Positions 24,192 through 35,237 of a stretch of DNA of 64,000 nucleotides are shown one piece after another. Under the pieces are notes generated by a model. The model did no database searches. It saw nothing but the letters and a program-made list of their open reading frames with translations, and had not been told where the DNA came from. The stretch is taken from contig NC_041004.1 in assembly GCF_004193775.1 (NCBI RefSeq), positions 248,001-312,000 on the forward strand. The letters run 5' to 3'. The position numbers and the translations under genes were made by a program. This DNA comes from Glycine soja. Its lineage: Eukaryota; Streptophyta; Magnoliopsida; Fabales; Fabaceae. Position 1 is the first letter of the stretch. Every line of letters begins with the position of its first letter.

Positions 24192-27117
24192 TCAAGAATC
24201 ATGTTCATGACTTTGGAGCCTCTCAGCAACATGACTCATGCTAGGTCTCACGTCTTTCTCTTCCTCTACACATTCCAAAGCCATCGTTGCCAACATCTCC
24301 ATCTTATTCATGTCATAGTCTGATCCCAAAGCAGGGTCAACGATTTGATCCACCCAAGATGATCCCATTTCTGATCCTTTCTTCCTTTTCTCCCTCACCC
24401 ATGTCACCAACCTCCCATGATGAGGCGACTTTGCTTCTAATTCTGTGATTTGGACACCTGTTGTTGGGCTCCTTCCTGTTATCATCTCCAACACAACAAT
24501 TCCATAGCTGTAAACATCCACCTTGGAAGTGATTGGCAAGTTGAAAACCCATTCCGGTGCCATGTAACCTCTTGTTCCTCTTATCCTTGAGAAGGTTGAA
24601 TTGTCGAGGTTGTTCCGGTTAAGTAGCTTAGACAAGCCAAAATCTGCTACCTTGGGTTGGTAATCAGAGTCCAGAAGTATATTTTGTGGCTTAATATCAC
24701 AATGCAAAACCCATTCCAAGCATTCTTCATGCAAGTAAGCCAGACCCCTTGCTGTTCCCAGAGCAATGTTATACCTCTTATTCCAGTCAAGTACATTTGA
24801 ACTCGATGAAAGGTTCTGAGCTAAAGAACCATTCTCCATGTACTCATAAACCAACAATCTATACTTTCCCTCTGCACAATACCCCAACATGCCAATTAAG
24901 TTCATGTGATTAAGCCTTCCAATTATGCTTACTTCAGCCAGGAACTCACTTTCTCCTTGGTTCACAACTTCATGTAGTCGCTTTATCGCCACAACTTGAT
25001 CGTCAGACAAGACACCCTTATACACAATACCTCCAGCACCCCTTCCAATCTCTTGAGAGAAACCTTTGGTGGCTTGTTTCAGTTCAGAATAACTGAATTT
25101 CCTAAACCCTGTTTCAGCTGCAAGAACATAGGCTTGTTTGTCAGCATTATTCCTAAACAAGAAACACCACACCAAAAAGAAGCACACGATCTCAATTCCT
25201 CCCAAGGCAGTTGCAAACCACAGCATGAACTTCACCGATCCATTTTCTTTTTCTTCCACATACGGTCTCTCTAGTTCTTTCGCTCCTCCACTATTTCCCT
25301 CACAAACCAAGCCATTGTCATTATTTAGGATGGCCTTCTCATCATAGTCATGAGACAAAGGAAGTCGCAGGCTGAATGATCCCTTAAAACCAGGTGAATG
25401 ATGGCCATTTAGCAACTGTGTCTTCAGGTAGCACTGACTAGTAGAGTCACTTTTCTCTGAGAAGCTGTGTTGAAACCCTTTGCATTCGCACAACTCCAAG
25501 CACAGATTCACACATTGTTCGTACGTGTGGTTTGGATAATAGCCATAGTCGTATCCGTAAAAATCAAATTCAGGTAAGCGTAGGAAGTGAGACTCTTTCT
25601 CAGTGTTGTTGCACCAAAGCTGGAAACTTGATTCACAACCTTGAGACCAGTCTTGACTATCAACCCATCTATATCCTGTTTCCATAATTTTCTCGTTATG
25701 TACTTGTAGAAGAAGAAATAATAAGCATTTATACAAAAAAGAAGCTAAAATAAATTACGATTCTTTCATGTGTGCGTGTGTGTTTCTTTTTTTATAATTC
25801 AGGATATCTTTGACTAGATCTCTCCCGATTTATGTTTTTTCATAGAGTTTATATTTCACCCATCAACAACTCTTATATTTTTCTCTCTCTCTAGGTGTCA
25901 AATAGCTTTTGGGTGTCTTTTCCTTTTTCATATACACAACACACAACTCTGGCACTGGCAATTGAATCTCCTAACCATGTAATAGGCAAAGTTATCTGAC
26001 TATCAACTATGCTAGTATGCTACACTATGATGGTTTCCATGTAAGTTAAAACGAACTTACGCACAAGCCACAATCAGTTTTAGTGATAATCTAATTGAGA
26101 AAGCATAAGTTAATTTTAACTCTCAGAAGCAAAATTTAATTAATTTAATCTTGTAATTTTTGTTCTAATACCTGGAAGGCAGGAACACGTTCTTCCAGTA
26201 GTTGGTTTATTACTGCAATAACTATTGGGTCCACAAATCCCGTGAATAAAACAAGGCTGTGGCCGGAATATTCCCGTCACCTTCCAATTATCTTCTCCGT
26301 CTCTGATGCTATACACCCTCGCATTTCCGTCGTGATCGAGGGTCAATCTTCGTCGAAGCACCACCGTTCCGCTATCAATTGTAGTGAAAGTGAAGTTATC
26401 AGAAGAAACCAGTTTGCCGAAATCGTCCAGCACAACAACCCTGCTATCATTGAAAGTGGATCTACCATTCCCATTACCGAAGTTATTGCTCTGAAGCCAA
26501 GCGTAAGGCCAGTAAACACTCGAAACTCGAGGACCCTGGTACATGAGACGCAGAACATTCTCGAAGTCGAAGAAGAGCTTGTAGTGACCGGAGGAATAGT
26601 TGGTCCCACTTCTCGATGAAACGAGGTTGGTGCTCTTGCTCAGAGGTTGGTTAGGAAGAAGCGTGTCCGTCGGAAAATCGAAGCTTTGCCACAAAACATG
26701 ATCTTCGGAGTTGTCGAGGATTGCTATTAGTACGAGGTTGCCGGTGTCGTACAAATGTAACCGGGGGTTTTGTTTCGATGGGGTGGCGGTGTTTGTGGAC
26801 CACACGATGAACTGACCGGCATCGGTTAGTTCGAGGTTACCGGTTCCGAGAAGGGAGAGCGTGGAGCGTTTTCCGTTTACCGGCTGGTCCCGGTTGGCCA
26901 TCCAAACGACGGTACGAGGTGGCCGGGTGTACCATATTGCGAAGCAGAAAGCGTTTTCACCGACGGGGTAAAAACCTGCGGTGAATGTGGCATTGGGTGA
27001 TGAAACTATGACGTCTTCATTGTGGTTCTCAACGGAGAGGGAGAAGGAATGTGAATGGTGAAAATTCTGGAGGAGAATCAGAGATAGTAGTAGTTGTGAT
27101 AATGGTGAAGTGGCCAT
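24192..27117 (-). CDS. LRK2: G-type lectin receptor-like kinase, two exons
   Basis: CDS complement(join(24192..25675, 26172..27117)), 809 residues. The intron (26171-25676) is phase 1 and at the same codon as in LRK1 and LRK3. The start at 27117 (MATSPLSQ) aligns with the MAS starts of the paralogues; an in-frame ATG five codons upstream also exists. Order as in LRK1: signal peptide, B-lectin domain, EGF-like CFIHGICGPNSYC, PAN-like FYGYDYGYYPNHTYEQC, membrane span (FMLWFATALGGIEIVCFF), kinase with GRGAGG, VAIKRL, HCDIKPQN, DFGLSK and GYMAPEW. It is convergent with LRK1 across the VSR gene. Exon 2 has the same length as in LRK1 (1484 bp), which points to a close relation. Function as a cell-surface receptor is inferred from the family. 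Confidence 0.93.
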
Positions 27118-27132
27118 TCGCAATTTCTGCAT

Positions 27133-28879
27133 CTCTTCATTGTCTTCAAAAGTATTTAAAACGATAAATAAATAAATAAATAAAAGTTTTTTCTTGCATG
27201 GGCCTCAGCAGTCAATGCTGAATTGGTAATGATGTCATGAGAGTGACTGGTGTCTTCGATCATCCATTTTTGCGGTGAATCTAGTTTAGTTTTGAATTAT
27301 TGAAAAGCAGAAGATTCAAAGAGCTTCATTTTTTTGTATTGAATTTTCTTCCTTTTTGAGAAAAAGGAACATTCTTCCTTGAAACTTAATAATTCTATAA
27401 AAAAAATGCCTTTTAAAATATTGAAAATGGTGGAAACAAAAGGAAAGTGTGGGAGAAAAGATTCTGATGATAAATATTAACAATGTAATTTTTGATATAT
27501 TTTATTATGAGTTTAAGAGTAATATACTAATACTAAAATACAGTAAAAAAATAATTCATATTGTTATTTAATGTCTCTTAAGATAAATTTATAAAAATTA
27601 ATAAATTTATCATACAGTAATTATTTTACATTATTAGATAGAAAGTTATAAACATAAATTTAAGATAAATGTACATTTATAGAAGTATCATCACTTTTAT
27701 TTTAACTTTTTATTCATTGGATTTATATAAAATTACACATGTGATATTTTTCGATTTAAATTCAAATATAAGGGAAATGACAATAATTCTCGTCAATGGT
27801 TGTAGAAAGTTTCCAATCATGAATTGTCTCAAATCATACTAGTTATTATTTATTAAGATGTCTTTTCAAATGCACCTAACTTAGTACTCTGCATTTGCAA
27901 CCATAGGCCCTTCTTTTCAAAGGGTCTGAATAGGTCAACATAACTTCATAAGTAACTGAGATGAAAAGTATTTTTTTTTTTAAAAAGTCACAACCCACTA
28001 TTTTATTTCTTTTACTAACAGTTATCCGCGCACGAGTCGATTAAAAAGTAAAATATTCTTAAAAATATAAAAAAAAATTGTATTATTTTTTTTCAAACTA
28101 CTTTTTTTGAATAAAATAAGTTGTATCATCTCCATTATTAAAAAAAATGCATCTCCATTTCTATTATTCTTCCCTCACACATTGACTGCGTATATACAAT
28201 TCTTTTTTTTTTCAGTTTTTACATTCAATAATAATTTTTTTAAAATTCTCAATTTTATTCCTATTTAAGCGACATGTCAATAATATTAGATGTTAATTTT
28301 GAATTTTTTTACCAGCCTATTCTTTTGTATTTTTTCAAATTTTTTTTATTTTATTTATATTTATACACATGTCAATGATATATGATGGTCATTTTAGACT
28401 TTTCAGTAACCTATTCTTTTATATATAGTGATAGATAGATAGCAACTGGCCAGCAATTATGAGCATGTAATTTACTCATGAAAATCGAATAACCTTATTC
28501 AGAGGTCAGCCATAACGTATCTATGTTTTTCCATATAGAAATTTCATCCTACTGTCTACAAAACAGTTATCACCGTCAAACCGTAACAGCCCAGCTGAAA
28601 AATAAATAAATAAATAAATAACTACACTAAATTTAGTCGGGGTGATATTTTTTATGTAAGAATTAAATAGTCAAATTTTTTTATGAGTAGTACTTTATAT
28701 GATATAATTGGTCCTCGTCATCAAAAGAGTAGAGCAGTAACATTAGAAAGTTTTATAATGTTTACAAATTATCAATGGAAAGAAAATAGTAATTTCAAAT
28801 AAAGTAAAATGATAAAAAAAACACACAAAATATCAATTAAATTGGGAGTTACATAGGGGAAATCAGTTGAAAAGTCATA
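27133..28879. other. LRK2 upstream region and AT-rich spacer
   Basis: An (ATAA)n tract lies just upstream of LRK2 (about 27163-27182) next to a TTTAAATA-type TATA candidate. Another (ATAA)n is near 28599. Position 28871-28879 is the left copy of the MULE target duplication. No other gene recognised. Confidence 0.4.
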
Positions 28880-29849
28880 GACTTTTTTTTTTTACCAAAA
28901 GGGGTATTTTTTTAGTTTTTTTTTAAATGGGATTATTTTTAAATTATTTAGCTAAAGGGAATAAGTCATGTTACAATTCAGGTAGAAGTTGTAACATCTG
29001 TTACGACTTTGATTTTTTTATTTTATTTTTTCAACCAAAATTGTAAAATTATTTATAACTTCAATGTAATTTTTTTTATTTTACGACTTTGAAGTTGTTA
29101 CTTTTTTTTAAAAAAAAAAATTAAAGTTGTAAAATTGTTTACGATTTTAATGTAATTTTTTTTACAAAAGTTTTTTTTTGGTATTACAACTTCAAAGTCG
29201 TAATACTTATTTTTTAATTTGGAAGTCGTGAGCTTGGCTACGACTTCATTGTGCCCTTTTTCAAATTTTATGATATTATATATTATTTTATAATATTAAA
29301 AAAAATTAGACATTTTTTTATTGTATTTTGTTTTGTTTTCAATTTTTTTAATTGCTAAAAAAATTTATTTATTTAATAATTAAATAAATAAATTTAATTT
29401 TACTTATTATTAATTTTATTTAATATGTTGTATATTTTTAAGTTTTTTTAATATGTTATATATTTTTGTAATATTTTATTATTTAAAATATATTATTTAT
29501 TTTTTGTTGGACAAGTGGCCTCAAAAATATTAAGAAAGGGGGGGACTGAATTAAGATTTCGTTGATTATTCCTAATTGAAAATTTCCCTTTCTTAATTAT
29601 TCCCTAGATTCAATTATTTTTTTATTAACAAATTACTGAAATAATAGATGAAGGAAAGTAACTTAAGGGAATGTAAAGACAACAGAAAGTAAAAGAGATA
29701 AGGGAAGAGAGAATGCAAAATCGGATTTATATTGGTTCAGTCACAACCCGTGACTACGTCTAGTCTCTAAACAACCCGCTTGAGATTTCCACTAACCTTG
29801 TAAAATCCTCTACAAGCAATGAACCACAAAAGAATCCCCTCCTTTGCCT

Positions 29850-30135
29850 TTGTGTTCAGTGATTACAACTAAGAAGTTATTCTCACTTCTTGCAATGAAC
29901 CCAAAATCGGTTAGTCTTTTGAGTCCAATGATAATAACCAAGAAGTTATACCCACTTCTTACAATGAACCCAAAAGCGGTTAGTCTTTTGAGTCTATTGA
30001 TCAACCAAGAAGCAAATCCACTTCTTGCAATGAACCAAAAAGTGGTTAGTCCTTTGAGTCCAGTGTTTAAGAAGCACATCCTATTTCTTGCAATGAACCC
30101 AAAAACAGTTAATCTTTTGAGTCTAGTGATTGCAA
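29850..30135 (+). repeat. Four tandem copies of a ~70-bp unit inside the solo LTR
   Basis: The motif CTTCTTGCAATGAACCCAAAA, truncated here to CTTGCAATGAACC, recurs four times at about 70-bp spacing (near 29890, 29958, 30023, 30089). It is followed each time by a GTTAGTCTTTTGAGTC-like block. Copies differ by a few substitutions. Chance open frames through this array are not genes. Confidence 0.8.
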
Positions 30136-30551
30136 GAAGACCTTCTCTTGAAAACAGTCACCAAGAATTGGTCTCTTGAAAAACTTTTTGTAAGAATGAA
30201 GGAGAGAAAGAAAATAGAATAGAAGAGCACAAGTTTTTGTCCTTAGAACTTTCCTTGACAAAGAAAATGTTTGAACAAAAACTTAGAGAAAGATGTTGAA
30301 AATGATTGAATGAATTAGTGTTGATCAGTTCTTTTTTTTTTAAATTCACGTCATGGTCACATATTTATAGTCATTTATGGCTCTTGAAGAAATCATTTTA
30401 AAAGTTGTGACTCTTGACAATTTCTTCAAAACTAGTCACTTTAAGAGTTGTGACTTTCTTTTAAAACTAGTTACTTTAAAAGATGTGACTCTTCTTCAAA
30501 ACTAGTCACTTTAAAAATTGTGACTCTTGACAATATATTTTTCAAAATCAA

Positions 30552-30930
30552 TCACTAGTAATCGATTACCATTATGGTGTAATTGATTACACATCAATAG
30601 TTGTGACTCTACATGTTTAGATTTAAAAACTAACGTTTAGAAATACTGATAATCGATTACAAATGTTGTGTAATCGATTACACAAGTTTGAAAATATTTT
30701 ATCACAAGTTGTAACTCTTGAAATTTGAAACTCAATGTTTAAAAGTACTGGTAATCGATTACAATGTTGTGTAATTGATTACACAAGTTTGAAAATGTTT
30801 TTAAACGTTACAAATCAATGGTAATCGATTACTGGTTCATGGTAATCGATTACTTCTTTGAAAATTAGTTTGAAAAGAATGTTGACTACTGATAATCGAT
30901 TACTGTCTTTTGGTAATCGATTACCAGAGA
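30552..30930. repeat. Cluster of palindromic TAATCGATTA motifs
   Basis: About ten copies of TAATCGATTA or the TAATTGATTA variant occur in pairs, usually GTAATCGATTAC followed 12-20 bp later by a second copy (near 30558, 30652, 30749, 30822, 30891). The cluster lies in the 3' half of the solo LTR. Confidence 0.85.
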
Positions 30931-32500
30931 CTAAAAACTCTGGTAAAAGATTTTTCTTTGAAAAAATTCTTTTAGACAAATTGTGCTATTCATTCTTTTC
31001 ACTTTGAAAAACTCTTTTTAACTTACTTTGATACTTTTCTTGAGGTTCTTGCATATCTTGAGTTTTTTCTTAAATCTTCACTTGAATCTTGATTCTTGAT
31101 TGAATGACTCTTTGATTCTTGAAACTTACTTGAATCTTGATTCTTGATTTGAGTCTTTGGCATCATCAAAATAAGCTTGAAAGCTTTGCGTCTATATTTT
31201 TAATATTATTTTATTTATATATTTTGTCTATTTAAAATTTAGATAATCTTTTATTTAAGATGTTATAACTTATTAACACATTAAACCCTAAAATAATAAT
31301 ATGAGCTACAATATTCTAATATATAATATGTAATGTTATAAAATTTGAAAAAAAGGAATATTTTACATAAAAGGGGTATTTTTTTTTCTAAATGGGATTA
31401 TTTTTTAATTATTTATCTAAAAGAGATAAGTTGTAACAAGTGTTAAGACAAAAATATTTAAATAAAATAATATTAAAAAGATATAATATATTTTAAATAA
31501 TTAAAAATTTCAACAATAAATAACATATTAAATAAAGACATAAAAAATATACAACATATTAAATTAAATTAATAATAAGTAAAATTAAAATTATTTATTT
31601 AATAATTAAATAAATAATTTTTTTAGATATTTTAAAAAAATTGAAAACAAAACAAAATAAAATAAAAATATGTCTAAAAAATTCTTAATATTATAAAAAT
31701 ATATAATATCATAAAATTTAAAAAAGGTACAATATGAAGTCGTAATCAAGCTCACGACTTCACCTTCATGCACTTTCAAATTAAAAAATATTATGATTTT
31801 GAAGTCATAATTCTAAAAAAAAACTTTTCAAAAATAAAAAAAATTACGTTGAAGTCGTAAATAATTTTATGACTTTAGTTAAAAAAAATTAAAGTCGTAA
31901 CAGATATTACAACTTCGAACTTAGAAGTCGTACACCATTTAGATAAATAATTAAAAAATAAACCCCATTTAAAAAAAATATCCCTTTTGGCTAAAAAAAA
32001 AGCCAAAGTCATAAGCAAAAGGATGAAACCTTCGGCAGTGCACACTTGTTACAGCAAACTCTATAGTACAAATAGGAAATGAAAAAAACGGCAGAGAGGC
32101 ATGAATACAAAACCTTTTCCGGCAAGCTCTTTTCCCTTTCCCTCACTTTGTTCGTCATTTTTGATGAAAGACCAAGATTCAGAAGGAAGATTGTAGTGTG
32201 AAGAAGAATAAGAAAATAAAGAAGAAGCTTCTAAACTATTGAGCGGGAAAAGGAAAAGAATCAAAACATTCCTTCTTATGTAAACCCGCTGACAAAGAAG
32301 CCAAGTCTGTCACACAAAAATGTTTCGTATAAAAGGAACAGAAACGATTTTTTTTACCCAATTATCACTTTTTATTTTTTTAGATTCTTAACATAAGTAT
32401 TCTCATTGATTAACTATTTGTAATCAACCTGAACATACTTACGTGTTATAATTGCATGTGAACATGAAATGTGTAGTTTTTGTAATTTATCATAATCATA

Positions 32501-32818
32501 TTACCATTTAGAAATGTTTAAAATTAATTTTTCTGGGAGACATCGTTGTCTTGGATTTATCGATTCTTCTACTAAGAAAATAATACTTTGTTTATCAAAC
32601 TCAATTACACACATGAATTTAACCTTTTTTTCTTTGACCTCAATGATGTTATCAACATTGTTTGTCAATTCTTTACTTGATGTCATCATTGCTATGACTT
32701 TCCTGCCTCTTTTAACAAAGTATTCATTGCATCTTGCATAAGTCCTATTGACCCACGCAAAGATTGAGAGACTCCTTGTTTTTTTTAGCACTGAGGCCTC
32801 ATCATTATTTATTGTCAT
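32501..32818 (-). pseudogene. Mutator-like transposase fragment
   Basis: A 105-codon minus-strand block contains FAWVNRTYARCNEYFVKRGR and later FLVEESINPRQ. These match, from memory, the stretch just before the SWIM zinc-binding CxC...HxH region of plant MULE transposases. The SWIM motif and the DDE catalytic core are not visible, and the flanking DNA up to about 33170 looks decayed. It is outside the long-TIR element at 28880-32004, so it is probably a separate relic. Confidence 0.6.
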
Positions 32819-33947
32819 GTGACCCCATGAATCCTCGTTGTTCCAAACAGTAGTCCCTTTCTTTTGGGATCTTCTCTAGTCATTCAGTCACTTGCTCATT
32901 TTCTTTCATTATGCTTGTGGAAGTAATACTTTTGATCATGTGCCTTTAACAATCGTCATTGCCAAAACTTGTACCTCAATGGTTTTGACGACATGAGAGT
33001 TACACTCAAGGTAATCAAGTTTAATTCGGTTTCTAACGATTACATTGCTATTTTGGGATACTCATTCATGAAAGTTTTAATTTCAGGACCCTAAGAGAAC
33101 TATTGATACCAATTTGCGGCGGACAATTATTCAAGATAAAATTTTTGGCTAATATATAATTGTTGGGTCTGTCCTAGTTCTGTGAGAGGTAAGTTTCTCA
33201 CTCTTGATGTTAATTTCTTATTTTCTGTGTCTTATAAATTTTTTTTTATTGAATTGAATTGTATATTCTATAGGCAGTTGTGTTTTGTCATTTCCTCCTC
33301 ACTTCAATTGTTATTTGAATATTACATTGCACAATGTTGTCAAGGTAATGTTTTTGCATTTTAGTGTGTAATCTTCTTTTTATTGTAGAATAATAAAATT
33401 GATAATGTTGAATTTATCAACATTAAAATAATGGGAGTAAAAAATTGTTTGTATCAAATAACCTCATTTTCATAAGCAAAACAATGCGCATGATGCATTG
33501 TTCATATGAAATAGTCCCATATTCATATTGAAAAATATTTTTAAAAAAGATAATCTAAGTGCAAACAAATATTTTTTTTTTTTTACATTTTCAAACACCT
33601 TTTTGAAACCTTTTGAAACTAAGTCAAGATGTGAAATTTATACTATTAGATTTATTTACATAAAAACCATCAAACTCAACTATTTTTTGAACTATAAAAC
33701 ATCATGAATATTAAAAAAATGCAAAAGTCACCCATAAATAATTATTCTTACAATTAATTAATTAGTTACATTATATATTAAAATTATATTATTGAAATTT
33801 AATAATTAAATGTATTACTAATTAATTAAAAAATTTACAAAAAAAACCCGTTTAGTCCATATTATAAATAGGATCCACAAAAAGTAAAAAAAAAAAGATG
33901 TAAATTCGAGATTGGGAGGTCCAAATTCACATTGAGAATAGAAGTGG
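32819..33947. other. Decayed, AT-rich spacer
   Basis: May include the rest of the MULE relic on the minus strand (to about 33170), without an open frame. No other feature recognised. The left copy of the MITE target duplication follows at 33948-33956. Confidence 0.3.
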
Positions 33948-33956
33948 AATACACTT

Positions 33957-34314
33957 GAGTGTTGCTAGGTGCAGCCAACATTATTGCTGGTGCACCCAGT
34001 ATTCTTTAAAAATGGTCAAATTAATGTTGTCTTCTTTCTCCCTTTACGGATCAAGTTGATCCGCAAGCTTCTTATGGATCAAGTTGATCCATAAGTCACT
34101 TGCAGATCAACTTGATCCATAAGAAGCTTGTGGATCATCTATATCAACTGCGAATCAATTAAAATCTATGTAGATCAACTCATTGCATATGTGGATCAAC
34201 CTGAATGAGTTGGGTGCACAAAAACATTTTAAAAAATATACCTGGATATTTTTGTCTTTTCACGTTAAGTGCTGGGTACATCAACAATAATAATGGGTGC
34301 ACCTAGCAACACCC
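33957..34314. mobile_element. MULE-type MITE with 9-bp target duplication
   Basis: A 358-bp element with ends GAGTGTTGCTAGGTGCA and, inverted, GGGTGTTGCTAGGTGCA. The inverted similarity extends about 45 bp. It is flanked by AATACACTT (33948-33956) and AATATACTT (34315-34323), a 9-bp duplication with one change. The interior has several ATCAAGTTGATC palindromes (34049-34115). No protein is encoded. Confidence 0.85.
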
Positions 34315-34392
34315 AATATACTTATGTTAATAAAGAGGAATAGTGGGGTGAATAAAAAAAATTAAAAGGAATAATTGGGTAAAAAAATACCA

Positions 34393-34592
34393 GAACCACA
34401 AGGGAAGTGACAGCTATTCTTTGTTCAAAGTTCAAAGCATCAACAACCTATGCTTTCCGTCTGCACAATACCCCAACATGCCAATTAAGTTCATGAGGTT
34501 AAGCCTTCCAATTATGCTTACTTCAGCCAGAAAGTCGCTACTCGATTATCAGACAACACACCCTTATACACAATATCTCCAGCACCCTTTCC
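34393..34592 (-). pseudogene. LRK kinase-domain relic with internal deletions
   Basis: The minus strand carries the glycine-loop region (GAGDIVYKGVLSDN), then jumps to FLAEVSIIGRLNLMNLIGMLGYCADGKHRL, losing the VAIK lysine block. After LLxx it jumps directly to LRK 3'-UTR sequence (TTTGTTCAAAG...CACTTCCCTT). At least two deletions have therefore joined distant parts of one gene. It is in the same orientation as LRK2 and lies 640 bp upstream of LRK3. Confidence 0.85.
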
Positions 34593-35143
34593 AAAATCAG
34601 TTTCCTCCTTGCACTCGGGGTCAAAATATCTAATTTGAATATTAATTTTTTAAAGCATTGGTATACATAACTAAAAGAGACATTTTATTTCTTTTTAAGG
34701 AGAATAAAATTAAAAAAGTATATATGACGTAGAATAGAAAGTTTAATAACTTTATTTTTCATTCAATGGTTTTTATTTTTTATTTTTGAGTTTTTTTGAA
34801 AATTTTAATCTTGGAGCTCTTAATATATAACACTTTCAGAATATTGGAAATAGGAAAGCACATCGAAAGTTCAAACAAGACCAAATAGATGAGTAAATTA
34901 ATGCGGTGGTACACATGTCTACGTTGATGCTCAATGTCAACCTTTTTGGTCTTGTTTGCATTTTCCCTATACTTTCCTGTTTTTAACATTATGAGAAAAT
35001 GTGATATTTTAAGATGACAAAGATTGAACTTGTCAAAGACTCAAAAATAAAAATAATTATATATATTCCAACGAAAAGTATAGTTTTTAATTGTTATATT
35101 TGTATTGTGAATCATATATTAATTCCTTTGAATTTTCTTGTTC

Positions 35144-35150
35144 TATAAAA
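35144..35150 (+). promoter_or_regulatory. Candidate TATA box of LRK3
   Basis: TATAAAA preceded by C and followed by G lies 94 bp before the LRK3 ATG, a normal plant spacing for a short leader. Confidence 0.45.
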
Positions 35151-35237
35151 GAAAGACAAGTGCTCTTAGAGTTATATTGATCCACACCAATTTGTTAATT
35201 ATTATTCATGCTTAGCATAGCATAGTGGCATGCCAAA

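Larger units (their letters stand above)
29505..31196 (+). mobile_element. Solo LTR nested in the Mutator-like element
   Basis: Begins TGTTGGACAAGTGGCC at 29505 and ends GCGTCTATA at 31196, where CA appears mutated to TA. It is bounded by a 5-bp TTTTT direct repeat (29500-29504 and 31197-31201). The 1692-bp interval encodes no retroviral-type protein and contains internal repeat arrays, as expected of a legume LTR left after LTR-LTR recombination. The T-run repeat is weak evidence alone because the site is AT-rich. Confidence 0.7.
28880..32004. mobile_element. Non-autonomous Mutator-like element with long terminal inverted repeats
   Basis: The ends match in inverse orientation: left 28880 G-A-C-T-rich start then ACCAAAAGGGGTATTTTTTT, right the complement of CCAAAAGGGATATTTTTTTT. 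Similarity continues inward for about 600 bp, including repeated AAGTCGTAA-type palindromic pieces. The flanks carry a perfect 9-bp direct repeat AAAGTCATA (28871-28879 and 32005-32013), the hallmark of Mutator-like insertion. No transposase is encoded. The centre is interrupted by a 1.7-kb solo LTR (29505-31196), so the original element was about 1.4 kb. The superfamily rests on the 9-bp duplication and long arms. Confidence 0.85.

Noticed and set aside
29810..30079. CRISPR-like array or repeat-protein gene
   Set aside because: The units are contiguous tandem repeats without unique spacers, within an LTR of a plant genome.
30552..30930. CRISPR reading of the TAATCGATTA cluster
   Set aside because: The motif is only 10 bp, spacing is uneven, and there are no cas genes; the host is a plant.
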